From the NCBI GenBank assembly GCA_023388235.1, contig JAEWGQ010000408.1:1-6022 (forward strand): a stretch of DNA of 6,022 nt, in the 5' to 3' direction. A model generated the notes under the pieces. The model was not told where the DNA came from. It did not search any database and was given only the letters and a program-made list of their open reading frames with translations. The first letter of the stretch is position 1. The number at the start of each line of letters is the position of its first letter. This DNA comes from Actinomycetes bacterium (lineage in GTDB: Bacteria; Actinomycetota; Actinomycetes; Actinomycetales; Cellulomonadaceae). Positions 1-5,139 of this stretch are shown here, one piece after another. The translations under genes were made by a program, and so were the position numbers.

Positions 1-1544
1 GCGTGGTGCTGCCCGGCCCGGGGAGCGCGGCGGACCTCGCCGCGCTCGTGCTCGACCACGGGGTCGCCACCCTCGTGCTGGCGCTGCCGGAGGACGCGCT
101 CGCCGGGTTCGCCGCGGACGTGCTGCCCGCGCTGCGCGCGCAGGTCGGCGCCGTGCGCGCCGCGCGGGGCAGGCCGGTCGGCACCCTGCGGAGCACCGCC
201 GTGCGCGCCGCCCGCCGCCCCGGCATCGCCTACGACGCGGTGCCCCCGGCGCTCGCGGCCACCGCCGTCGAGCCGGGCGACGCCGGGTACGCCGAGGTGC
301 GGTCCACCTACATGCGCGGCGGCCGGCCCGGCCTCGTGCTCCGGCCCGCGGACACGGCGCAGGTCGTCGAGGCGCTCGCGTTCGCGCGGGCGCAGGACGT
401 GCCGCTCGCGATCCGCTCCGGCGGGCACGGCATCAGCGGCCGGTCCACCAACGACGGCGGCATCGTGATCGACCTGTCGCGGATGCGCGCGATCGAGGTG
501 CTCGACCACGCCACCCGCCGGGTGCGGATCGAGCCGGGCGCCCGCTGGGGCGACGTGGCGCGCGCCCTGCAGCCGCACGGGTGGGCGCTGACCTCGGGCG
601 ACTCCGGCGGCGTCGGCGTCGGGGGCCTCGCCACGGCCGGCGGCATCGGGTTCCTCGTGCGCGCGCACGGCCTGACCCTCGACCACCTGCGCGCGGCGGA
701 GGTCGTCCTGGCGGACGGCTCGGTCGTGCGCGCCGCGGAGGACGAGCACCCGGACCTGTTCTGGGGCGTGCGGGGCGCCGGCGCGAACCTCGGCATCGTG
801 ACGTCGTTCGAGTTCGAGGTGGACGAGGTCGGCGACGTGGGCTTCGCGCAGCTCGTCCTCGACGCCTCGGACACGGAGCGGTTCCTCGTCGACTGGGGCG
901 CCGCCGTCGAGGCCGCGCCCCGCGACACCACGGCGTTCCTCATCATGGGCCCGCCGCGCGGCGGGGTGCTCGCCGCGCACGTCATGGCGATGGTCGACTC
1001 CGACGACCCCGGCACGATCGTCGACCGCCTGCAGCCCTTCGCCCGGATCGCCCCGCTGCTGCAGCAGCAGGTGCAGGTGCTGCCGTACAGCGCGGTGGTC
1101 ACGGCGCCGGAGGTGGCGCACACCTCGGAGGGCGAGCCGGTGACCCGGACCGCGATGGCCGAGCACCTGACCCCGGCGCTCGCGGCGGACGCGGCGCGGC
1201 TGGTCCGCAGCGGCGTCACCTCGTTCTTCCAGATCCGGGCCGCCGGCGGTGCGGTGCACGACGTCCCGGCCGACGCGACGGCGTACGCGCACCGGTCGGC
1301 GAACTTCAGCCTGCTCGCGTTCGGGAGCAGCCGCCGGCGCCTCGACGCGGCGTGGGACGTGATGGCGCCGCACCTGGACGGGCTGTACGTCTCGTTCGAG
1401 ACGGACCCGCGGCCCGAGCGGCTGGCCGACGCGTGGCCCGGCCCGGCGCTCGCGCGGGTGCGGGAGCTCAAGCGCCGCTACGACCCGGACGACGTGTTCC
1501 GGCACAACTTCTCCGTCGCGGAGCCGCCGGCCGTCGCCCTGTGA
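1..1544 (+). CDS. BBE-type FAD-linked oxidoreductase, probable C-terminal part of an LLM-BBE fusion (5' truncated by the window)
   Basis: The protein is a flavin oxidase of the PCMH/berberine-bridge-enzyme class, which oxidises alcohols, sugars or secondary metabolites with O2. Numbering here is from the GTG at position 3. Residues 1-50 resemble the end of a luciferase-like monooxygenase barrel (AALVLDHGVATLVLAL, then a helix ending FAADVLPALRAQV). A linker follows to about residue 100, then the FAD-binding domain at about 105-275. RSGGHG (138-143) carries His142, the expected attachment site for 8-alpha-N1-histidyl FAD. VGVGGLATAGGIGFL (204-218) is the second FAD loop; the Cys that gives bicovalent flavin in BBE and GOOX is absent, with Ser201/Gly202 in that area. 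DLFWGVRGAGANLGIVTSFEF (251-271) is typical of the family. The BBE C-terminal motif is RRYDPDDVFRHN (491-502). No ribosome binding site can be seen before the GTG and homology-like sequence begins at once, so I take the gene to start outside the window. The oxidase assignment is secure; the LLM portion is inferred and the substrate is unknown. Confidence 0.9.
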   Translation, partial: VVLPGPGSAADLAALVLDHGVATLVLALPEDALAGFAADVLPALRAQVGAVRAARGRPVGTLRSTAVRAARRPGIAYDAVPPALAATAVEPGDAGYAEVRSTYMRGGRPGLVLRPADTAQVVEALAFARAQDVPLAIRSGGHGISGRSTNDGGIVIDLSRMRAIEVLDHATRRVRIEPGARWGDVARALQPHGWALTSGDSGGVGVGGLATAGGIGFLVRAHGLTLDHLRAAEVVLADGSVVRAAEDEHPDLFWGVRGAGANLGIVTSFEFEVDEVGDVGFAQLVLDASDTERFLVDWGAAVEAAPRDTTAFLIMGPPRGGVLAAHVMAMVDSDDPGTIVDRLQPFARIAPLLQQQVQVLPYSAVVTAPEVAHTSEGEPVTRTAMAEHLTPALAADAARLVRSGVTSFFQIRAAGGAVHDVPADATAYAHRSANFSLLAFGSSRRRLDAAWDVMAPHLDGLYVSFETDPRPERLADAWPGPALARVRELKRRYDPDDVFRHNFSVAEPPAVAL

Positions 1545-1561
1545 CGGCGCGCCGTGCGGGT

Positions 1562-1618
1562 GGGTCGTGAGGACGACCCGGGGGACCCGGCGTACGCCGG
1601 TCGTCGTACGCCCGGGTC
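1562..1618 (+). terminator. Two consecutive hairpins after the BBE gene, candidate terminator
   Basis: Eighteen bases after the oxidase stop codon there is a perfect 7-bp stem, GGGTCGT (1562-1568) with ACGACCC (1573-1579) and loop GAGG. A larger stem follows directly: ACCCGGCGTACG (1585-1596) pairs with CGTACGCCCGGGT (1605-1617) through one bulged G, with an 8-base loop, and G1584-C1618 adds a pair. There is no T run, which is usual for high-GC actinobacterial terminators. Position and strength fit transcription termination of the upstream gene. A binding site or a 5' structure for the small gene downstream is also possible. Confidence 0.45.
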
Positions 1619-1706
1619 GTCCCGGCGGGCGATCCGCGCGGGGTGTCCCGCGGGGCACGATGGAGCACGTCAGCAACCCCGCCAGCACCCCGTCAGGAGC
1701 ACCACC

Positions 1707-1811
1707 GTGTCCGCACAGCTCTGGATCGTCGTCGCCGGCCTCGCGGCCGTGATCGTCGCCGTCGGTCTGGGGGAGGCGGTGCAGCGACTGCGCGCGGCCC
1801 GGCGGGACTGA
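1707..1811 (+). CDS. Small single-pass membrane protein, 34 residues, unknown function
   Basis: The GTG start is preceded by AGGAG (1695-1699) with a 7-base gap, an ideal ribosome binding site, and this decides the start; upstream in-frame codons lack any such site. The product begins MSAQLWIVVAGLAAVIVAVG, a hydrophobic segment at about residues 4-22. It continues LGEAVQRLRAARRD, an amphipathic, Arg-rich tail. By the positive-inside rule the tail should be cytoplasmic and the N-terminus outside. The gene stands alone between a hairpin region and a strong terminator. I do not recognise a family. Small proteins of this shape often act as accessory subunits or regulators of membrane complexes, but nothing here identifies a partner. 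The main doubt is whether such a short frame is truly expressed; the ribosome binding site and the coherent membrane segment argue for it. Confidence 0.6.
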   Translation: MSAQLWIVVAGLAAVIVAVGLGEAVQRLRAARRD

Positions 1812-1865
1812 CGCGGACGAGCCCGGTGCCCCCCGGGAGGGCGGGCGGCGCCGGGCCGGCGGCAT

Positions 1866-1899
1866 CGGCGGGGCGGGGAGCGTGCTCCCCGCCCCGCCG
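1866..1899. terminator. Perfect 15-bp GC hairpin between convergent genes, bidirectional terminator
   Basis: CGGCGGGGCGGGGAG (1866-1880) is exactly complementary to CTCCCCGCCCCGCCG (1885-1899), with a 4-base CGTG loop. It sits 54 bases after the small membrane protein gene and 11 bases beyond the stop codon of the KstD-like gene, which is read from the other strand. Being symmetric, it can act on both transcripts. No T run is present, as is common in high-GC actinobacteria. Confidence 0.75.
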
Positions 1900-1910
1900 G
1901 CGCGCGTGGG

Positions 1911-3545
1911 TCAGGCCCGGGCCATGTGCCGGGCGGCGCGCATGCCGAACACGGCCGCCGGGCCGATCGTCGACCCCGGTCCCGGGTAGGTCCGCCCCAT
2001 CACCGAGGCCGAGTTGTTGCCCGCGGAGTACAGGCCGTCGATGACGCTGCCGTCCTCGCGCAGCGCCCGCCCGTCCACGTCGGTGAGCACGCCGCCCTTC
2101 GTGCCGAGGTCGCCGATGACCACCCGGAACGCGGTGAACGGCCCGCGCTCGATCGGCCCGAGGTTCGGGTTCGGGTGCACCAGGGGGTCGCCGTAGTACC
2201 GGTCGTAGGCGGAGTTGCCGCGCCCGAAGTCGCCGTCCACCCCGGACCGGGCGAACCCGTTGAACCGCTCGACCGTGGCGCGGAACCGCGTGGGGTCGAC
2301 GCCGATCTGCCGGGCGAGCTCCGCCAGCGTCGGCGCCTTGACGTAGGTGCCGGCGGCGGCCATCGCCTTCGTCGCCCGCGGGTCGAGCGCGTAGTTGCGC
2401 AGGTACCGGCGGGCGTGCCGCACGTCGGCCACGAGCCAGTAGGCGCCGTCGGGGTCGTGCTCGAGCATGTGGTGGCCGAGGTCCACGTAGGACTCGGACT
2501 CGTTGGCGAACCGCTCGCCGTGGGCGTCCACCATGATCGAGTACGGCAGGGAGCGCTCGCCGACGAGGAACATCGGGTCGCCCCCGGGCGCCGCGGCGAC
2601 GGAGGCGCCCCACCAGGCGTCGTCCATGAGCTCGACCGCGGCCCCGGCGGACCGGGCGATCTCGATCGGGCGGCCGAGGTTCCCGGGGTTGCCGGACGGG
2701 TCGCCGTCGATGCCGTGGTACTTCTGCCGCCACTGCTGGTTGTGGTCGAACCCGCCGCCGGCCAGCATCACGCCCCGGCGGGCGCGGATGCTCAGGGGGC
2801 GGCCGTCGCGGGTCACGCGCACGCCCGCGACGCGGTCGTCCTCGAGCACCAGGGACTCCAGCGGGCTGTTCAGCCAGAGGGCGGCGCCGCCGCGCTGCAC
2901 CACGGCGTCCAGGAGCTGCGTGGCGAGGGCCGCCCCGATGCCCGCGAGCCGCTGCCCCCGGACCACCGAGCCGAGCGCCCGGAACACGAACCGCGCGCCG
3001 CGCACGAACCCGCCGGGGGTGGACCAGGCGCGCTCGAGCTCCCACATGTCGTCCGTCTTGATCGGCAGCGGGACCAGCGCGCGGCAGGTCGACCACCACT
3101 CGCCGATGCGCTTGGTGTCCACCGGCTGCGCCTCGATCGCCCGCCCGATCTTCCCGCCGGGCAGCTCGGGGTAGTAGTCGGGGTAGTCGGTGGCGCGGGT
3201 GAACACCATGCCGTGCCGCTCGGCCGTGGTCACGAAGTCCGCGACGCCGTCGACGAACGCCTCCTTGCGCGCGCGGTCGGACGCCCGGCCGACCTCGCCG
3301 ACGCACGCCTCGAGGTACGTGAGCGCCTCCTCGCGGGAGTCGCCGACGCCGTCGCGGCGCATCAGCGGGTTGTCGGGCAGCCACAGGCCGCCGCCGGACA
3401 TGGCGGTGCTGCCGCCCCACCGGTCGGTGCTCTCCAGCAGCAGCACGCTCAGGCCGGCGTCCACGGCGCCGAGGGCGGTCGCGAAGCCGGCGCCCCCCGT
3501 GCCGACGACGACGACGTCGTAGGTGTGGTCGAAGACCTCGGGCAT
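1911..3545 (-). CDS. FAD-dependent dehydrogenase of the 3-ketosteroid-Δ1-dehydrogenase (KstD)/FAD_binding_2 family
   Basis: The 544-residue product has the length and layout of the KstD/flavocytochrome c group, which removes hydrogens from a ring carbon pair next to a ketone using FAD. The N-terminal dinucleotide fold is at residues 9-38 (YDVVVVGTGGAGFATALGA, then LSVLLLES). It is followed by the FAD loop WGGSTAMSGGGLWLPDN (43-59). A second FAD strand is RRGVMLAGGGFDHN (256-269). The segment FNGFARSGVDGDFGRG (428-443), with DRYYGDP after it, and the C-terminal SAGNNSASVMGRTYPGPGSTIG (507-528) are strongly KstD-like. Tyr520 and Gly524 match Tyr487/Gly491 of Rhodococcus KstD1, which polarise the 3-keto group. 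Tyr124 or Tyr125 in DYYPE is the candidate for Tyr119. The Tyr318 equivalent (Tyr335 or Tyr353) I cannot fix by eye. The ATG is preceded by GGAGGAGGACAC, a strong ribosome binding site. The gene lies downstream of the TetR gene on the same strand but has its own promoter region with a palindrome. The family is secure; a steroid substrate is inferred, and a Δ4-dehydrogenase or another cyclic-ketone dehydrogenase is possible. Confidence 0.9.
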   Translation of the reverse strand: MPEVFDHTYDVVVVGTGGAGFATALGAVDAGLSVLLLESTDRWGGSTAMSGGGLWLPDNPLMRRDGVGDSREEALTYLEACVGEVGRASDRARKEAFVDGVADFVTTAERHGMVFTRATDYPDYYPELPGGKIGRAIEAQPVDTKRIGEWWSTCRALVPLPIKTDDMWELERAWSTPGGFVRGARFVFRALGSVVRGQRLAGIGAALATQLLDAVVQRGGAALWLNSPLESLVLEDDRVAGVRVTRDGRPLSIRARRGVMLAGGGFDHNQQWRQKYHGIDGDPSGNPGNLGRPIEIARSAGAAVELMDDAWWGASVAAAPGGDPMFLVGERSLPYSIMVDAHGERFANESESYVDLGHHMLEHDPDGAYWLVADVRHARRYLRNYALDPRATKAMAAAGTYVKAPTLAELARQIGVDPTRFRATVERFNGFARSGVDGDFGRGNSAYDRYYGDPLVHPNPNLGPIERGPFTAFRVVIGDLGTKGGVLTDVDGRALREDGSVIDGLYSAGNNSASVMGRTYPGPGSTIGPAAVFGMRAARHMARA

Positions 3546-3564
3546 GTGTCCTCCTCCGCGCGAT

Positions 3565-3582
3565 CCGGACACCGGTGTCCGG
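3565..3582. promoter_or_regulatory. 18-bp perfect palindrome upstream of the KstD-like gene, candidate TetR operator (site 1)
   Basis: CCGGACACCGGTGTCCGG is identical on both strands. It lies 20 bases upstream of the KstD-like start codon, just before its ribosome binding site and about 10 bases downstream of a plausible -10 box, so a bound repressor would block initiation or early elongation. Length and symmetry fit a TetR-family operator. A related sequence lies in the leader of the divergent SDR gene at 4301-4317. That the neighbouring TetR protein binds here is inference from position and repetition. Confidence 0.7.
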
Positions 3583-3592
3583 TTGTGCGTCC

Positions 3593-3621
3593 AGGATGCG
3601 CCGCCGGCCGCGCGAAGGCAA
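3593..3621 (-). promoter_or_regulatory. Candidate promoter of the KstD-like gene
   Basis: Read on the - strand, TTGCCT (3621-3616) and CATCCT (3598-3593) are separated by exactly 17 bases. They resemble -35 TTGACA and -10 TANNNT boxes of housekeeping sigma factors, each with mismatches. The predicted transcript start is near 3586, just upstream of the palindrome at 3565-3582. The pair lies in the 98-base gap after the TetR gene, so the KstD-like gene need not depend on read-through from tetR. Confidence 0.4.
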
Positions 3622-3643
3622 CGGACGGGGGTCCCGGGGCGGG

Positions 3644-4231
3644 TCAGCCGGGCAGCACCAGGCCCGCCTCGGGCAGGTCCTCCGGCCCGTCCGCGAGCAG
3701 GCCGTGCAGCACCACCTGCAGCGCCCGCCGCACCTGCGCGCGGGCGTGCGCGGGCTCCTCCACCGCGACCACGCCCTCGACCATCGCGAACACCAGCCGG
3801 ACGTCCTCCAGCGTGACCTCCGGCCGGACCCGGCCCCGCCGGTGCGCCTCGGCGAGCGCGTCCGCGAGCAGCGCCGACGCCCGCCGCTCGACGTCCGCGA
3901 CCCCCGGCGTGCTGCCGTGCGCGGTGCGGACGGCCGCGAACAGCCCGGGCGCGTCGGCCTGCAGCGCGGCGATCTCCACCACCAGGTGCTCCAGCAGCCG
4001 GTCCGTGGGCAGGTCCGCCGCGTACGCCTCGAGTGCGTCCACCCGGACGGCGTACACGGCCGCGATCAGCGCGGCCCGGTCGGGGAAGTGCCGGTAGAGG
4101 GTGCCGCGCCCGACCCCGGCACGCTCGGCCACCCGGTCCAGCGGCACCCCGGCCCCGTGCGCGCGGAACTCGGCCTCGGCCGCGGCGACGATCCTCGCCC
4201 GGTTGCGCACGACGTCCCGGCGTTCCCCCAC
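3644..4231 (-). CDS. TetR/AcrR-family transcriptional regulator
   Basis: The 195-residue product has the normal TetR length. The N-terminal DNA-binding domain spans about residues 8-55: RIVAAAEAEFRAHG (13-26) is helix 1 and LDRVAERAGVGRGTLYRHFP (31-50) is the helix-turn-helix with the signature GTLYRHF. The rest (about 60-190) is helical and variable, as expected for the ligand-binding and dimerisation domain. The frame is open further upstream, but the TetR fold begins right after the GTG at 4231, and that GTG lies 7 bases after a TACCCT -10-like box, so I chose it as a probably leaderless start. The gene lies between the KstD-like gene (same strand, downstream) and the SDR (divergent), and palindromic sites occur in the control region of each. 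This suggests a local repressor whose ligand is a substrate or product of the two enzymes. The ligand is unknown. A downstream GTG at codon 7 or 8 cannot be excluded as start. Confidence 0.93.
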   Translation of the reverse strand: MGERRDVVRNRARIVAAAEAEFRAHGAGVPLDRVAERAGVGRGTLYRHFPDRAALIAAVYAVRVDALEAYAADLPTDRLLEHLVVEIAALQADAPGLFAAVRTAHGSTPGVADVERRASALLADALAEAHRRGRVRPEVTLEDVRLVFAMVEGVVAVEEPAHARAQVRRALQVVLHGLLADGPEDLPEAGLVLPG

Positions 4232-4238
4232 CCGGCCG

Positions 4239-4244
4239 AGGGTA
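4239..4244 (-). promoter_or_regulatory. Candidate -10 box for a leaderless tetR transcript
   Basis: On the - strand TACCCT ends 7 bases before the GTG chosen as the TetR start. That distance puts the transcription start on or next to the first base of the start codon. No Shine-Dalgarno sequence precedes the GTG, which agrees with a leaderless message, a common arrangement for actinobacterial regulators. No convincing -35 box is visible. Confidence 0.4.
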
Positions 4245-4287
4245 GGGGACGGCGCCGGGGCCCTGGTGCACCCGGGACCCGCGGGTC

Positions 4288-4293
4288 TACGCT
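4288..4293 (+). promoter_or_regulatory. Candidate -10 box of the SDR gene
   Basis: TACGCT matches the TANNNT -10 pattern and predicts a transcript start near A4300, giving a leader of about 85 bases before the SDR start codon. The upstream GGTGCA (4265-4270), at 17 bases, is only a poor -35 match. The box is directly followed by the second GGACACC site, the same order seen at the KstD-like gene. Confidence 0.4.
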
Positions 4294-4300
4294 CCGAAAA

Positions 4301-4317
4301 CGGACACCGACGTCCTG
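4301..4317. promoter_or_regulatory. Imperfect palindrome in the SDR leader, candidate TetR operator (site 2)
   Basis: CGGACACCGACGTCCTG matches bases 3566-3582 of the perfect palindrome (CGGACACCGGTGTCCGG) at 14 of 17 positions. The shared core is GGAC-N6-GTCC, with GGACACCG identical in both; the left half-site is intact and the right one is degraded. It lies 7 bases downstream of the putative -10 box of the SDR gene and about 70 bases upstream of the TetR start codon. It is therefore placed to control the SDR and is too distant to block tetR itself directly. Confidence 0.55.
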
Positions 4318-4385
4318 TTCTCCGGGGCGCCGGCCACCCCGCGGGCGCCCACGAGGCGACCCCGCCCGCCGTCGAGGAGGACCCC

Positions 4386-5138
4386 GTGACCGACACCCCG
4401 CACCGCTTCGCCGACCGCACCGTCGTCGTGACCGGCGCCGGCTCCGGCATCGGACGCGCGACCGCCGTCCGGCTGCACGCCGAGGGCGCCACCGTCGTCG
4501 CCACCGACGTCGCCGCCGACCGGCTGACCGAGCTCGCCGGCGCCCTCGGGGAGGACCGGCTGCGCGTGGTCGCGGGCGACGTCGCCGACGCCGGCACGAT
4601 CGACGCGGTGCTCGCGGCCGCGGCCGGGCGGCTCGACGGGCTCGCGAACGTCGCCGGGATCATGGACGGGTTCCTGCCCGCGGGCGAGGTCGACGACGAG
4701 ACCTGGGAGCGGGTGCTGCGCGTCAACCTCACCGCGCCCCTGCGGCTGGTCCGCGCGACGCTGCCGCTGCTGCTCGACGGCGGGGGCTCGGTCGTCAACG
4801 TCGCGTCCGAGGCGGCGTTCCGCGGGTCCGCGGCCGGCGCCGCCTACACCGCGTCGAAGCACGGCGTGGTCGGGCTGACCAAGAACATCGCGTTCATGTA
4901 CGGGCCGCAGGGCGTGCGCGCGAACGTCGTCGCGCCCGGCCCCGTCGCCACCAACATCGGCGGGCAGATGCGCTCCGGCCTCGCCGCCGCGCGCGTCGGG
5001 CCGGTGATGCAGACCGCCGGGCTGGTCGTCGCGCAGCCGGAGTCGCTCGCCGCGGCGATCGTCTGGCTGCTCAGCGACGAGTCCGCGAACGTCAACGGTG
5101 CGGTGCTGCCCAGCGACGGCGGCTGGTCCGTCGTGTGA
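4386..5138 (+). CDS. Classical short-chain dehydrogenase/reductase (SDR), probably NAD(H)-dependent
   Basis: The 250-residue product is a full-length classical SDR, a cytosolic enzyme interconverting a secondary alcohol and a ketone. Motifs occur in order: the cofactor loop TGAGSGIG (16-23), Asp41 at the end of the second strand (favouring NAD over NADP), and GDV (64-66). These are followed by NVAG (88-91, a variant of NNAG), Asn114, Ser141, Tyr154 and Lys158 (YTASK, the catalytic Asn-Ser-Tyr-Lys set), then APGPVATN (183-190) and the C-terminal SDGGWSVV. The GTG start is set by AGGAGG (4375-4380) five bases upstream; the frame is open further upstream but those codons lie in the leader and intergenic region. 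The gene diverges from tetR and carries an operator-like site in its leader. Beside a KstD-like flavoenzyme, a hydroxysteroid-dehydrogenase-like role is plausible, but SDR substrate cannot be read from sequence. Its stop codon is one base from that of the convergent membrane protein gene. Confidence 0.93.
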   Translation: MTDTPHRFADRTVVVTGAGSGIGRATAVRLHAEGATVVATDVAADRLTELAGALGEDRLRVVAGDVADAGTIDAVLAAAAGRLDGLANVAGIMDGFLPAGEVDDETWERVLRVNLTAPLRLVRATLPLLLDGGGSVVNVASEAAFRGSAAGAAYTASKHGVVGLTKNIAFMYGPQGVRANVVAPGPVATNIGGQMRSGLAAARVGPVMQTAGLVVAQPESLAAAIVWLLSDESANVNGAVLPSDGGWSVV

Positions 5139-5139
5139 C

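Noticed and set aside
308..1471. 387-codon open frame antisense to the BBE oxidase
   Set aside because: Its Ser/Arg/Thr-rich translation lacks any recognisable fold, and the + strand frame is a complete oxidase domain.
1633..1650. Third possible copy of the GGTGTCC operator half-site
   Set aside because: Only the right half matches (GGTGTCCCG, 8 of 9); the left half matches about 2 of 9, which is expected by chance in such GC-rich DNA.
1671..1692. Short tandem-like repeat CAGCAACCCCG / CAGCACCCCG before the small gene
   Set aside because: There are only two imperfect copies of about 10 bases, with no link to a known element.
1660..1752. Alternative ATG frame giving a 31-codon peptide that overlaps the small membrane protein gene
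   Set aside because: It lacks a good ribosome binding site, its product is Ser/Pro-rich without features, and the GTG at 1707 has a far better site.
1693..3621. Long open frame on the - strand overlapping the KstD-like gene in another frame
   Set aside because: It is an Arg/Gly/Pro/Ala-rich translation produced by high GC, with no domain, and the correct frame holds clear KstD motifs.
1926..4097. 723-codon open frame on the + strand across the KstD-like and TetR genes
   Set aside because: The product is low-complexity (His/Val/Ala/Arg-rich) with no motif; it is the antisense shadow of two well-supported genes.
4325..4350. Hairpin GGGCGCC/GGCGCCC in the SDR leader, considered as riboswitch or attenuator
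   Set aside because: A 7-bp stem with a 12-base loop and no conserved riboswitch core or terminator partner is not more than GC-rich background.
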